Of a DNA stretch of 20,671 nt, positions 1 to 8,329 are shown one piece after another (position 1 is the first letter of the stretch; every line of letters begins with the position of its first letter). The position numbers and the translations under genes were made by a program. The DNA is from JAMHZE01 sp964424715 (GTDB taxonomy: Bacteria > Pseudomonadota > Alphaproteobacteria > Rickettsiales > UBA8987): assembly GCA_964424715.1 (NCBI GenBank), contig CAYRJW010000026.1, forward strand, positions 1 through 20,671, read 5' to 3'. The notes beneath the pieces were generated by a model, which did no database searches, was not told the DNA's origin, and was given only the letters and a program-made list of their open reading frames with translations.

Positions 1-2826
1 ATTGTTGGAATCATACATATCGATACCGACCTGGGTATTGTTGTGTATGTTAGTACCATCCACCGTCATGTCATCAGAACCAGCCCTTATACGCAGACCG
101 TTAGCGCTGTTATATATCTCGCCGCCTGTAACTGTAACATTATCAGAAGATTGAAGTTCTATGTTAGTATCAGCGTTATTACGGACAATGGAATTTGTAA
201 CATCAAGACCGTTTGAAGTAGATGAGAATATACCTATTTCACCGTTTTGAACGGTAGAGTTGCTTACAGTGGCATCGTGAGAATTGATAAGTAATACACC
301 AGCCCAGAAATCAGTGATACTGGTGTTATTGATAAGGGCGTTATCGGATTCATAGGCATAGAAACCTTTTGTACCGTTAGCATCATTACCGGTAAACGTG
401 CTGTTCAGGATCTTTGCATTATCAGAAGTGCTGATAATGATACCACCAAGGATATTAGAGCTTACAGTAGAGCTATCGACGGTTAAACTATCAGAGTCCG
501 CCGCGATAATTCCATAGCCAACGCTATTTACTGCGTTACCGTTATTGCTCAGATTGCTGCCATTCCGAACCGTAAAACCATCAGAGTTGCGAAGGTCTAT
601 ACCGTTATAAGCATTGTTTTTTATGTCAGTATTATCAACTAATATGTTGTGAGAATCCGTTACGAATAAACCGCTGGCGCTATATGTAGCTGTANNNNNN
701 NNNNACCCGCCACCTAACCAGATACCATTACCAAGAGATATCTGTGTAGAGGAACCGTTATCGTTGGATCTTGAATCCTGGAATATCAGATTGTCTGCAT
801 TATGCGCAAACACACCGTCGTGGATGTTATCGTGAATATAGGTGTTATTGCGGAAGGTAGTATCCTTGGCCCCATCAAGAAATACCCCCATATATCCGTT
901 GTTGAATATTTCAGAGCTATCGATAATAAGCCCGTTAGTATTATGTGCTCTTATACCTTCATCCCTGCTACCGCTTATGGTAGTGCCGGTGATGGTAACA
1001 TCGTTAACATCGAAGCTGCTTGGCAGGATGCTTCCCGCAGGCGAAAGCCATATACCGGTTGAACCGCTGTTGGTTATGCTGCTGTTGGTGATCGAAAGAT
1101 CGCCGGAACCTCTTATTACCTTCATGCCGGCGAAGTTGGTGTTAGAGTTGTGAGCGTTAACTGATATGAAGCCGTTATGGTCTATTATTGAATCTTCGAT
1201 CGAAGCGCCTTTAGACCTTGCAAGGAACACACCGTGCCATTCGTTATCACTCATGGTGGAACTCTCGATCCTTAACATGGCGGAATTATCAGCAAGGATA
1301 CCATCTCTCTTGTTGTTGTTTGCTTCGCTGAAAGAGAATAGACCATTGTTAGAATAACCAAAATCAACACCATCATAACGGTTGTTGTTGAATTTTGAAT
1401 TGGTGATTATTACGTTATCAGAACTCCAGACACTAAGGCCCACGCCATAGTTATTTGTGGAAACTGAATTAGAAACTGAAGAACCATCAGCATTTAAAAG
1501 TGATATACCGACAACTTCACGGCCAGGATAACCAACCAGGCTGCCATCTACGGTTATGCCATCAATGGAAACTATCGCATCGTGTGCGTTAATTATAGGG
1601 GTTGCAGCAAAATCACCCGGATCACCGTTTGAATTGGTTGCTATACGAGCATCCTGATTCGGCATGTTGTCCTGGATCGGCTTTATTATAGTGTTGCCTG
1701 CGCCGTTACCTTTAAGGTTTAAATTCTTGCCGATATTTATGGTCTGGTCGAAAGTGTCGGTGCCAAGTTGCAGCGTGCCGCCGGCATTAGCTATAAGTAC
1801 AGCCTGCGCGATGTTACCTTTATTGGTCGGAACAATTACTTTCGGCGAAGAACCGGAAACTATTGGTGTTAAAAGGAATGGAGTGTGAATTGTAGTATCA
1901 AGGGTAACCTGTTTTGTACCCTGAACATTAGCTGATTTTGTAACATTGATATCAGCAGCGTTACCAAGAGTAACGGTATCGCCTTTGATATCGACATAGG
2001 AAGCTTCAACGAAACCATTAACATTAACTACGTTATCTAATATAACATTGGCATTCTGGGCAGTTACGGCAACGCGACCGTTAAGAGCATGCAATTCGCC
2101 GGTATTATCAACAGACCTTGAAACGCTGTTAGCGCCGGTAGCAAAATTCACCAGACCATCGCCGTAGAAATCTATATTGAAAACTTCACCTGCGCCTAAA
2201 CGGATCTTGCCGGCATTGGCAACTATCACACCGCTGTTTTTTACGTTAGGAGCAACAAGTGCCGCTAAACCGCCATTATCAGGGGCAAAGCCACCATCAT
2301 AAACTGCGATACTGCCTTTATTTTCGATAGTGGCATTAGGATTGCCGGCTATGTTGAAATTATAATTACCAGCCGCGAAATCAGCGTTGGCGATGTTTGA
2401 AGATGTAGCGATAAGGTTCGGAACGTTAACTGTAGCGGCATTGCCGAATAATACGCCATTAGGGTTCACTAACCAAAGGTTAACACCTGTGGAATTGATT
2501 GAACCAAGAATATTTGAAGGATTGCCGCCTGTAACGCGGGAAAGGTGGTTTGCGTTAGTGCTGCTGGAATAGCCTTTTACATAATTAACAGACTGGCCGA
2601 CACCAACATTATAATCAGCGAAGTTCGCGATAGTGTTGGCACTATTCACGGTAACTTTCGTGTTATTGGCAGTCTGGGTAAATGTACCGCTGCCCTGTAC
2701 GAATGTACCGGATACCACCTGCGCATTTGCAAACGCCGGAGCCAGGATGATGGCAACTGCGGCAAGCGCCGATGTTGAATAAAGTCGTTTAAATGATAGA
2801 GATTGCTGCTCGTTTCTAGCTTTCAT
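1..2826 (-). CDS. TpsA-family exoprotein with TPS secretion domain and parallel beta-helix (partial, runs off left edge)
   Basis: My own translation of the minus strand from the ATG at 2826 is open to position 1, at least 940 codons, with no stop. Residues 1-35 form a signal peptide with a charged N-region and a hydrophobic core ending AFANA before Gln36. The next 250 or so residues match the TPS (filamentous haemagglutinin N-terminal) domain, including the hallmark NPNGVLFG at about residue 121. From about residue 330 the chain turns into repeats of roughly 22-24 residues such as SDNVIITNSKFNNN, SDSLTVDSSTVSSN and SDNAKILNSTFTGN. These are typical of right-handed parallel beta-helix (PbH1/NosD-like) coils. 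By family knowledge such proteins are exported by Sec and then secreted by a TpsB partner, whose gene lies directly upstream. The 10-N run at 695-704 falls in the helix region, and the frame stays open on both sides if it is taken as 10 nt. The function (adhesin, contact toxin or surface layer) cannot be told because the C-terminus is outside the window. Confidence 0.9.
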   Translation of the reverse strand, partial: MKARNEQQSLSFKRLYSTSALAAVAIILAPAFANAQVVSGTFVQGSGTFTQTANNTKVTVNSANTIANFADYNVGVGQSVNYVKGYSSSTNANHLSRVTGGNPSNILGSINSTGVNLWLVNPNGVLFGNAATVNVPNLIATSSNIANADFAAGNYNFNIAGNPNATIENKGSIAVYDGGFAPDNGGLAALVAPNVKNSGVIVANAGKIRLGAGEVFNIDFYGDGLVNFATGANSVSRSVDNTGELHALNGRVAVTAQNANVILDNVVNVNGFVEASYVDIKGDTVTLGNAADINVTKSANVQGTKQVTLDTTIHTPFLLTPIVSGSSPKVIVPTNKGNIAQAVLIANAGGTLQLGTDTFDQTINIGKNLNLKGNGAGNTIIKPIQDNMPNQDARIATNSNGDPGDFAATPIINAHDAIVSIDGITVDGSLVGYPGREVVGISLLNADGSSVSNSVSTNNYGVGLSVWSSDNVIITNSKFNNNRYDGVDFGYSNNGLFSFSEANNNKRDGILADNSAMLRIESSTMSDNEWHGVFLARSKGASIEDSIIDHNGFISVNAHNSNTNFAGMKVIRGSGDLSITNSSITNSGSTGIWLSPAGSILPSSFDVNDVTITGTTISGSRDEGIRAHNTNGLIIDSSEIFNNGYMGVFLDGAKDTTFRNNTYIHDNIHDGVFAHNADNLIFQDSRSNDNGSSTQISLGNGIWLGGGXXXXTATYSASGLFVTDSHNILVDNTDIKNNAYNGIDLRNSDGFTVRNGSNLSNNGNAVNSVGYGIIAADSDSLTVDSSTVSSNILGGIIISTSDNAKILNSTFTGNDANGTKGFYAYESDNALINNTSITDFWAGVLLINSHDATVSNSTVQNGEIGIFSSTSNGLDVTNSIVRNNADTNIELQSSDNVTVTGGEIYNSANGLRIRAGSDDMTVDGTNIHNNTQVGIDMYDSNN
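695..704. other. Assembly gap (10 N) inside tpsA
   Basis: Ten Ns interrupt the beta-helix region of the exoprotein. Translation upstream ends in IWLGGG and resumes downstream as TATYSASGLF in the frame expected for a gap of 10 nt, or any length equal to 1 modulo 3. The true length is unknown; a repeat-rich region could hide whole coils here. Confidence 0.95.
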
Positions 2827-2876
2827 TAGTTCACCCGTTTTTTTAACTTTTACTAAACCCCCGTACTCAGTAGTAC

Positions 2877-2904
2877 AAAATTAGTTAAAATTTTAACTAA
2901 TTTT
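2877..2904. promoter_or_regulatory. Perfect 28-bp AT-rich palindrome at the tpsA promoter (operator candidate)
   Basis: Each 14-nt arm reads AAAATTAGTTAAAA and is followed at once by its exact reverse complement. It sits 50 nt upstream of the tpsA start and overlaps the transcription start expected from the -10 at 2909-2914. A smaller inverted repeat, GTACT/AGTAC with a 4-nt loop, follows at 2863-2876. A repressor operator at the start site is the simplest reading; a 5'-UTR hairpin is the alternative. Confidence 0.5.
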
Positions 2905-2908
2905 GATC

Positions 2909-2937
2909 ATTGTAACACAGAATCAGGTACTAAGCAA
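2909..2937 (-). promoter_or_regulatory. Candidate sigma70-type promoter for tpsA
   Basis: On the minus strand a -35-like TTGCTT (2932-2937) is followed after 17 nt by TACAAT (2909-2914), a 5 of 6 match to the -10 consensus. It lies in the 178-nt spacer between tpsB and tpsA. This suggests that tpsA can be transcribed apart from tpsB. The -35 is weak (3 of 6). Confidence 0.45.
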
Positions 2938-3004
2938 TAACATTGTGTAACTATAATCACCTGATAAATATGGATATTTTCTATTTACTCTAACTAAATA
3001 AAAA

Positions 3005-4731
3005 TTAGTATAAATAGCTTAATCCAAAGTTAAATCTGGCATCCTTGTTACCGGAGGAAGTGCGTTCCTTTGTAAGCGGCTTTGCAAGCTCCGTATAACC
3101 GACGACAGATTTTGTTACGTTGAATTTTAGGCCCACACCAGTGGAAGCAGCTGTTTCAGACGCATCCTCACCGGCGATCAGTGCGCTTTCACGCTGCCAT
3201 ATCTTGCCGATATCGTAGAATACATATGCCTGCATATCGTTAACATATTGCTGGCCTGTAGTGAAACCGTGCTGAAGCTCTATCTTACCCGCAAGGCCTG
3301 CATCACCAGTAATTTCCGAGAATTCATAGCCACGGCCAAATTCCCTGCCGCCGAAGCCGAATTCTTCAGACGCAAGTAATGCCTCGTTGGAAGACTGGCC
3401 CGCTGCTGCGATGTAGAGTTTGGTGGTATCTATAAGGTTCTGCGTTCTTGAAGCTTCAAAATTAACTTTTCCGAAATGCCCATCTGCGTTGGCACGTGAT
3501 TTTAGATCAACGGCTTTGGTAGCACCAAGAGCCGATACACCTGCAGTGAATGAAACATCCGCAAGATTAACACCGCCGCCCATCCAGCCATCGGCCTTAT
3601 CATAAGTTGCTCCGAATGTGAAGCTGCGGACCTTATCACGATATAATTCGGCAGAGCCTATTTCAGTATCGGTATTCTTAAGATCAAACACTGCCCTGGT
3701 TGAAAGATTTTCCCTACGGCTTCTTATAATAGGATAGGTAAGTTCCGCGCTGAAGGTGCTTGTATCGCCCTTTACATCAAGCGTTTCAATGGTAGAGCCA
3801 GGCTTGGAAACTGTGTTACCAAGGCTGAGCTTGAAGTGAGTGCCTTCTGTGCCGATAGGCTGCTTGTATGATATCTGGCCGTATCTGAGTTCATCGAATG
3901 CGGCATCAGAGATTATGGTAGCCTCAATCCTTTCCGAATTTTTGAATGCGGAATTTAGTGAAGTGTAAGATGTTATCAGCCCCGGCCCTACGAATTTCGT
4001 GCCGGAATTATCCGCAGATAATACGCCGTTAACATCATCATGTTCCATAGTGATAACAAGGTCGGAAGCGCCGAAGCCGTTATCAGACTGTTTCAGTGTC
4101 GCGGTTGCTTTTGTCCCGGCAAGATCGTTCATCAACAGCAAGTATCTTTCAAGCTTGGCGGAATTCAACGGGCCTTTCTGCCTGATCTTTTCAATATAAT
4201 TATCTATGAGGCTTCTGTTGCCTTTGGTCATGATGGGAGCAAGCGGCAGGCCATCTTCACCCTGTNNNNNNNNNNGACATTATTTATGTAACCTTCGATG
4301 ATGATTATCCTTACATTCGCACCTTTCTTATCAAAATTCTGCTGAGGTATGGCGGCGCGGGAAATTATGTAACCGGCCTCGCGGTAGGCCTTGGTGATGG
4401 AATCACGGATAGCGTATAACTCTGCGAGGGTAATAACTTTGCCGTATTTATCCTTATATATGGATTCAAGCTTTGCAGCCGGTAATACGGTATTGCCCTG
4501 AATGGTTATAGAATTGAGTTTTATCTTTACCTGTTCGGCGTTCTTAACATTAAGCTCCTGGATGCCCTCATCCTGAATCAGCACTTCATCGTATGATCTT
4601 GGCAGGACATTTTCCCTCTGGAAACGGTTGGAGAATCTTTCAGATTCCGCAGTGGTAGGCACCTGTGCGTAAGCACCCAGCGAGGTAAAAGTAACTGCCG
4701 TAGAAACAAGGAAGAACAATTTTTTATTCAT
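3005..4731 (-). CDS. TpsB-family outer-membrane transporter (ShlB/FhaC/HecB), split by an assembly gap
   Basis: This is the outer-membrane pore that secretes the TpsA partner encoded just downstream. The ATG at 4731 opens a signal peptide ending AYAQ near residue 22. A POTRA-type domain follows at about residues 70-150 (VKIKLNSITIQGNTVLPAAK, ending IIIIEGYINNV). After the 10-N run at 4266-4275 the reading continues as QGEDGLPLAPIMTKGNRSL in another frame, so the true gap length must be 2 modulo 3, not 10. The remaining 419 residues form a 16-strand ShlB-type barrel rich in alternating strands. The C-terminus, RFNFGLSYLY, ends in an aromatic residue as expected for a BAM-recognised beta-signal. 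Total length of about 570 residues matches FhaC-type proteins. Annotation software would probably call two genes here, one starting falsely at Met 4231; I regard them as one intact gene. Confidence 0.9.
4266..4275. other. Assembly gap (10 N) inside tpsB
   Basis: The upstream frame ends cleanly after the Val codon at 4276-4278. The downstream frame requires a codon start at 4264. The missing length is therefore 2 modulo 3 (for example 5 or 8 nt), while 10 Ns are shown. The apparent frameshift is a placeholder artefact. Confidence 0.9.
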
Positions 4732-4771
4732 AATATCAAACCATCAAATAATTATTAAATATATGAGAACA

Positions 4772-4798
4772 CTAATATATTAGAGAATATCAATATTC
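4772..4798. promoter_or_regulatory. Two adjacent AT-rich palindromes upstream of tpsB
   Basis: CTAATATATTAG (4772-4783) is a perfect 12-bp palindrome, and GAATATCAATATTC (4785-4798) is a near-perfect one. They lie 41-67 nt upstream of the tpsB start, inside the 187-nt divergent spacer to alr. They share CTAAT/ATTAG half-sites with the tpsA palindrome. In such AT-rich DNA chance occurrence is quite possible. Confidence 0.3.
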
Positions 4799-4861
4799 AA
4801 TTCATATTTTTAGAAAAATTAGCCTTAAAAGCCTTATCCTTACTATATATGGCTTTGCCAC

Positions 4862-4890
4862 TTTACAAGTATCGTTAGCACCCATATATA
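4862..4890 (+). promoter_or_regulatory. Candidate promoter for alr
   Basis: TTTACA (4862-4867, 5 of 6 to the -35 consensus) and TATATA (4885-4890, 4 of 6 to -10) are separated by 17 nt, ending 28 nt before the alr start. An alternative -10, TATATT at 4887-4892, would have a 19-nt spacer. Confidence 0.4.
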
Positions 4891-4918
4891 TTCGGAGATA
4901 TAAAAAATACATATGTAA

Positions 4919-6004
4919 ATGATTAAATTTCACTCCGACATAACCCTTCAGATAGATCTTGGCGCCATAAAACATAATTACAGCCTGCTGGCCAAAATGG
5001 CTAAGAACAGTGTCTGCAGCGCCGTTGCGAAGGCCAATGCCTATGGTCTTGGGGTTGATAAGGTGGCCAATATACTTTATTCCGCCGGATGCAGGAATTA
5101 TTTCGTTGCAACGCTGGATGAAGCTCTGGAACTTGCCGGAATATTAGGGCCGGATTCCAAAATTTATGTATTCCATGGCGTTAAACCCGGTGAGGAAGAT
5201 TATTTTGAAAAGAACGGTCTGATACCCGTTATAAACGATTTCTACCAGCTTGAGACATGGGCAACCCGCGCACGCGATCAGGACCTGAAATTACCGGCGA
5301 TATTGCATTTTGATACTGGCATGAACCGTTTGGGTTTTAACTGGCAGGATGGTGAAACGGTGGCGAAACATACGAGCATCAGATATCTGGATATAAAATA
5401 TATAATGAGCCATCTGGTCGCGGCGGAGGATAAAAGCCATTCCATGAATAAACAGCAGATAGGGAAAGTTGAACAGATAAAAAAACACTTTCCGAAAATT
5501 CCTGTAAGCCTTGCAAATAGCTGGGGGATCATCGCCGGTGATGAGTTCCATTACGACATGGTACGCCCCGGCTGCGCGCTTTACGGCGTGAAAGGTGAAA
5601 GTAAAATTGATATTAAAAATGTGATAACCGCGAAAGCGAAGGTCATTCAGGTTCGTGATATAACCGAAAATGGTTTTGTCGGCTACGGTGCAACCAAAGA
5701 AATAAAAAAAGGCGCAAGAATAGCCGTCTGCCCGCTTGGCTATGCTGATGGCTATCTGCGCAGCCTTTCAAATAATTCCTATGCGTATTTCGGAAAATAT
5801 AAATTACCGCTGGTGGGAAGGGTTTCAATGGACCTTACGATATTTGATATAAGCAAAGTTCCCACCAACGAATTCCGCGTGGGTGATGAACTGGAACTTA
5901 TCGGAGAGAATTATACAGTTGACGATGTTGCCAATAATGCCGGGACCATTGGGTATGAGATACTTACGAGCCTTGGTAACAGGTATGAGCGGGTTTACCG
6001 CTAG
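4919..6004 (+). CDS. alr: Alanine racemase
   Basis: Pyridoxal-phosphate enzyme that interconverts L- and D-alanine in the cytoplasm, supplying D-Ala for peptidoglycan. It has 361 residues, normal for the family. The N-terminal TIM-barrel holds the PLP lysine Lys38 in AVAKANAYGLG (usual form VVKADAYG). FDTGMNRLGF (131-140) and MVRPGCALYG (214-223) are family signatures. The second catalytic base is Tyr256 in VGYGATKE, and GRVSMDLT (300-307) lies in the C-terminal beta domain. The start is fixed by an in-frame ATG-TAA pair immediately before it (4913-4918), which excludes extension. No good ribosome-binding site is visible; GGAGA at 4894-4898 is 20 nt away. It is transcribed alone, divergent from tpsB and convergent with the chorismate mutase gene. 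Confidence 0.97.
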   Translation: MIKFHSDITLQIDLGAIKHNYSLLAKMAKNSVCSAVAKANAYGLGVDKVANILYSAGCRNYFVATLDEALELAGILGPDSKIYVFHGVKPGEEDYFEKNGLIPVINDFYQLETWATRARDQDLKLPAILHFDTGMNRLGFNWQDGETVAKHTSIRYLDIKYIMSHLVAAEDKSHSMNKQQIGKVEQIKKHFPKIPVSLANSWGIIAGDEFHYDMVRPGCALYGVKGESKIDIKNVITAKAKVIQVRDITENGFVGYGATKEIKKGARIAVCPLGYADGYLRSLSNNSYAYFGKYKLPLVGRVSMDLTIFDISKVPTNEFRVGDELELIGENYTVDDVANNAGTIGYEILTSLGNRYERVYR

Positions 6005-6020
6005 TCCCCTTCCCACCCTG

Positions 6021-6128
6021 TGTTATTCCCGCGAATGCGGGAATCTATAATAAAAAAGATTCGTTTTTACAAAGTAAAAACTCAGCATTAAGAGTTAGTT
6101 ATGGATTCCCGCATTCGCGGGAATGACA
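6021..6128. repeat. GC-rich palindromic repeat element with paired arms
   Basis: Two 25-nt arms (6021-6045 and 6104-6128) are inverted copies with 24 of 25 matches. Each arm is itself a hairpin (ATTCCCGC-GAAT-GCGGGAAT). The 58-nt interior is AT-rich. This is the layout of the small dispersed ATTCCCGC/GCGGGAAT elements seen in many proteobacterial genomes, and the arms can also act as a bidirectional terminator between the convergent alr and chorismate mutase genes. A related element lies at 9043-9116. Confidence 0.8.
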
Positions 6129-6153
6129 CAATTGTTATGTTAGTGAGACAATG

Positions 6154-6912
6154 TTAGAAATCAAACTTAGCAAAACAGCCTATATATTTTGCGCCTAGTT
6201 TATCCTGGTAATTATTATAGAATTCATCTGATGTGATCAGGAAATTTTCTTTGTAGTGGGATATCACCTCAAAATTATCTTTTTCCTCATCAGGCAAAGG
6301 TTTTGTTATAACATATACGAATTTATCCTCGCCGGTAGGTTCGGGAGTTACATTGCTTACCAGTAATGTCAGGGGTTCATCCTCTCCGTGGCGCGGGGCG
6401 AAGATCGAGGCGGCGGCGAATACTGAAAGGTTCGGGTGTTTGGTAAGTTCCAGCCACCACGGGGAGAAGCCGGCGTTATTTTCCACCACGAAAGCGGCGA
6501 TATTGTTTGTTTTTGTCAGCAGTGATTTTATCACTTCCTTATCCAGTTTATATGGAACCATTTCAGAGTAAGCACCGAAATATTCGCGCAGCAGCCAGTA
6601 TGTATCCTTGGATTTGCCGGAGTTATAAGCGATCTTAGCCGGGTCCTCGAAATTTATGGAGAGGGAGATTATCTCACGCCATATCGAGGCTATCGCTTTT
6701 GATATGGTTTCATCAAGCCCCGCCTCTACCGCCTGCTGGTGAGCCTTCTTTACCTTCAGGGCCTCACGGCCCGGGCGGATTATATACTGGCTTGATGCAT
6801 TGGTCCTTTTGAACCTGCCTACCTGATCTACTATCTTCAGGCGCTGTTGCAGCAGATCAAATAAACGGTCATCGATATCATCGATATTTTTTCTCAATTC
6901 TTCTAAATTCAT
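6154..6912 (-). CDS. Chorismate mutase (AroQ class) with a divergent C-terminal domain
   Basis: The 252-residue protein begins MNLEELRKNIDDIDDRLFDL, the all-helical AroQ fold that converts chorismate to prephenate for Phe/Tyr synthesis. Expected active-site positions are present: Arg7, Arg24 (LQQRL), Lys35 (RFKR), Arg46/Arg49-Glu50 (IIRPGREA) and Glu80 in the third helix. Residues 95-252 are not AroQ. They begin with a stretch containing FGAYSEMV that loosely recalls prephenate dehydratase, but no complete dehydratase motif is seen. I infer a decayed or repurposed P-protein-like C-terminus, as in other alphaproteobacterial chorismate mutases. A longer in-frame reading up to 7203 exists but crosses the divergent promoter and the start of lolC, so I place the start at 6912. 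The neighbour hisC (17.6-18.7 kb) could supply the aromatic aminotransferase step. Confidence 0.8.
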   Translation of the reverse strand: MNLEELRKNIDDIDDRLFDLLQQRLKIVDQVGRFKRTNASSQYIIRPGREALKVKKAHQQAVEAGLDETISKAIASIWREIISLSINFEDPAKIAYNSGKSKDTYWLLREYFGAYSEMVPYKLDKEVIKSLLTKTNNIAAFVVENNAGFSPWWLELTKHPNLSVFAAASIFAPRHGEDEPLTLLVSNVTPEPTGEDKFVYVITKPLPDEEKDNFEVISHYKENFLITSDEFYNNYQDKLGAKYIGCFAKFDF

Positions 6913-6923
6913 AAAAGTGCTAA

Positions 6924-6982
6924 GTGCTGGTGTTTTATAAAATCTAATTATATATACTATCACTAACACCAAAAACCAGCAC
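6924..6982. promoter_or_regulatory. Divergent promoter region flanked by an inverted repeat (chorismate mutase / lolC)
   Basis: In the 76-nt spacer, TATAAT on the minus strand (6947-6952) abuts TATACT on the plus strand (6953-6958). These are back-to-back -10 elements for the two divergent genes. They are flanked by inverted GTGCTGG (6924-6930) and CCAGCAC (6976-6982), and nested TGGTGTT/AACACCA (6928-6934, 6965-6971). No strong -35 is visible for either. The arrangement fits one regulator or structure affecting both genes. Confidence 0.4.
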
Positions 6983-6988
6983 AAAAAA

Positions 6989-8230
6989 ATGTTTGGCAAA
7001 TTAGAAGTTTCTATCGCATTCAGATACCTCCGCGCAAAACGGAAGGAAGGCTTTGCCTCGCTGGTTGCCGTGTTCTCGTTCATCGGCATCATGCTTGGCG
7101 TGGCGACGCTTGTTGTTACAATGGCGGTCATGAACGGCGTGAAGAGTGAATTGATAAACCGGATAATCGGCATTAACGCGCATATCTCAGTTAATTCGGC
7201 CACCGGGAAGATACAGAATTTCCGGATGATAACCGAAAAAATAAAAAAGGTGGAAGGCGTGATACAGGCTACACCTGCGGTTTACGGGCAATCACTAATG
7301 AGCGTTGGCGGGCAGAATATCGGCGTGGTGGTACGCGGGGTTGATTCGATCGACCTGCTTGAGAAAGAGCTGGTGAAAAAGAATATCAGCGGGAAGATAT
7401 ATAATGATAATAAATTTGAAACTATTGTAGGAATCGAACTGGCAAAGAAGCTTGGGCTTCATACGGATTCCAAGATATCGCTTATATCACCGACCTTTAA
7501 CCAGACCTTGTTCGGCGCCATTCCGCGGCTGAAAGAATATAAGGTGAGCGGCGTTTTTGATGTGGGGATGTATGAATATGATTCCGGAGTTATATTTATT
7601 CCACTTGAGTCAGCGCAGAATTTCTTTTCGCTTGTGGATGATGTTTCTACTATTGAGATACTGGTGAATGAACCGAAGAACCTTGGCAAAATAAAGGATG
7701 ATATATTTAAAGTTATACAGAATTCACCTTATTATATAACCGACTGGCGCGAGGCTAATTCCGGGTTCCTTGAATCTATCGATGTGCAATCCAATGTGTT
7801 GTTTTTAATATTGGGGCTGATAATTCTGGTGGCGGCGTTCAATATAATTTCCGGCATGGTGATGCTGGTGAATGACAAGAACAAAGAGGTCGCCATTTTA
7901 AGAACCATCGGTATGAAGCGCCGCAGCGTTATCACTATTTTTATTATATGCGGTTCAGCGATAGGTTTTCTTGGAACATTATTCGGAGTTGGTTTAGGGC
8001 TTGCGTTCGCATCCCACATCGAGGAAATAAAATTATGGCTGGAGGCTATCACTAACAAAAATCTTTTCTCGGCAGAAATATATTTCCTTTCAAAATTACC
8101 GGCGGAAGTGAGAAGCGGTGATATAATAAATATCATCACCCTTTCGCTTGGGCTTTCGTTCGTTTCCACGATATATCCGGCATGGAAGGCATCTCGCATC
8201 GACCCGGCGGAGGCGCTGAAATATGAGTAA
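6989..8230 (+). CDS. lolC: LolC/LolE-family lipoprotein-releasing permease
   Basis: Inner-membrane subunit of the LolCDE complex that extracts outer-membrane lipoproteins and hands them to LolA. It has 413 residues, the usual length. The N-terminal FRYLRAKRKEGFASL is a family signature. It is followed by a transmembrane helix (about 25-48), a large periplasmic domain (50-265), then three helices (about 268-292, 315-342, 378-396) in FtsX-like order. The coupling region NDKNKEVAILRTIGMKR (295-311) and the terminal PAWKASRIDPAEALKYE are typical. Alphaproteobacteria usually carry a single LolC/E-type protein that probably forms a homodimer, and only one is seen here. It is followed by lolD after 99 nt containing an octamer repeat element. 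Confidence 0.95.
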   Translation: MFGKLEVSIAFRYLRAKRKEGFASLVAVFSFIGIMLGVATLVVTMAVMNGVKSELINRIIGINAHISVNSATGKIQNFRMITEKIKKVEGVIQATPAVYGQSLMSVGGQNIGVVVRGVDSIDLLEKELVKKNISGKIYNDNKFETIVGIELAKKLGLHTDSKISLISPTFNQTLFGAIPRLKEYKVSGVFDVGMYEYDSGVIFIPLESAQNFFSLVDDVSTIEILVNEPKNLGKIKDDIFKVIQNSPYYITDWREANSGFLESIDVQSNVLFLILGLIILVAAFNIISGMVMLVNDKNKEVAILRTIGMKRRSVITIFIICGSAIGFLGTLFGVGLGLAFASHIEEIKLWLEAITNKNLFSAEIYFLSKLPAEVRSGDIINIITLSLGLSFVSTIYPAWKASRIDPAEALKYE

Positions 8231-8233
8231 GAC

Positions 8234-8317
8234 GAGTTTACAGGTTTTCGAGTTTTCAAGTTTTCAAGTAAGAAAATCCTTAACTCGAAAACCTGCAAAC
8301 TTGAAAACTCGAAAACT
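8234..8317. repeat. Octanucleotide inverted-repeat element, copy A (between lolC and lolD)
   Basis: The left arm (8234-8269) is a tandem run of 8-mers GAGTTTAC, AGGTTTTC, GAGTTTTC, AAGTTTTC. The right arm (8282-8317), read on the other strand, is AGTTTTCG, AGTTTTCA, AGTTTGCA, GGTTTTCG. The 12-nt centre can form the loop of a hairpin with roughly 36-nt arms. The element fills almost the whole lolC-lolD spacer and ends 12 nt before the lolD start. Related copies are at 12996-13031 and 16857-16928. Confidence 0.85.
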
Positions 8318-8329
8318 AAAAATAGAGTT

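Noticed and set aside
802..2778. Several plus-strand reading frames of 60-100 codons
   Set aside because: They lie opposite the uninterrupted minus-strand tpsA frame, overlap each other and show no domain or ribosome-binding site.
3005..4231. Separate gene starting at Met 4231
   Set aside because: The Met is internal to tpsB (sequence APIMTKGN); the preceding codons continue the same protein up to the assembly gap.
4913..4918. ATG-TAA start-stop pair directly before alr
   Set aside because: Minimal start-stop sites can affect translation, but in AT-rich DNA this is easily chance and no ribosome-binding site is suitably placed.
6913..7203. Upstream in-frame extension of the chorismate mutase gene
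   Set aside because: It would run through the divergent promoter and the lolC coding start; the AroQ fold begins exactly at the Met at 6912.
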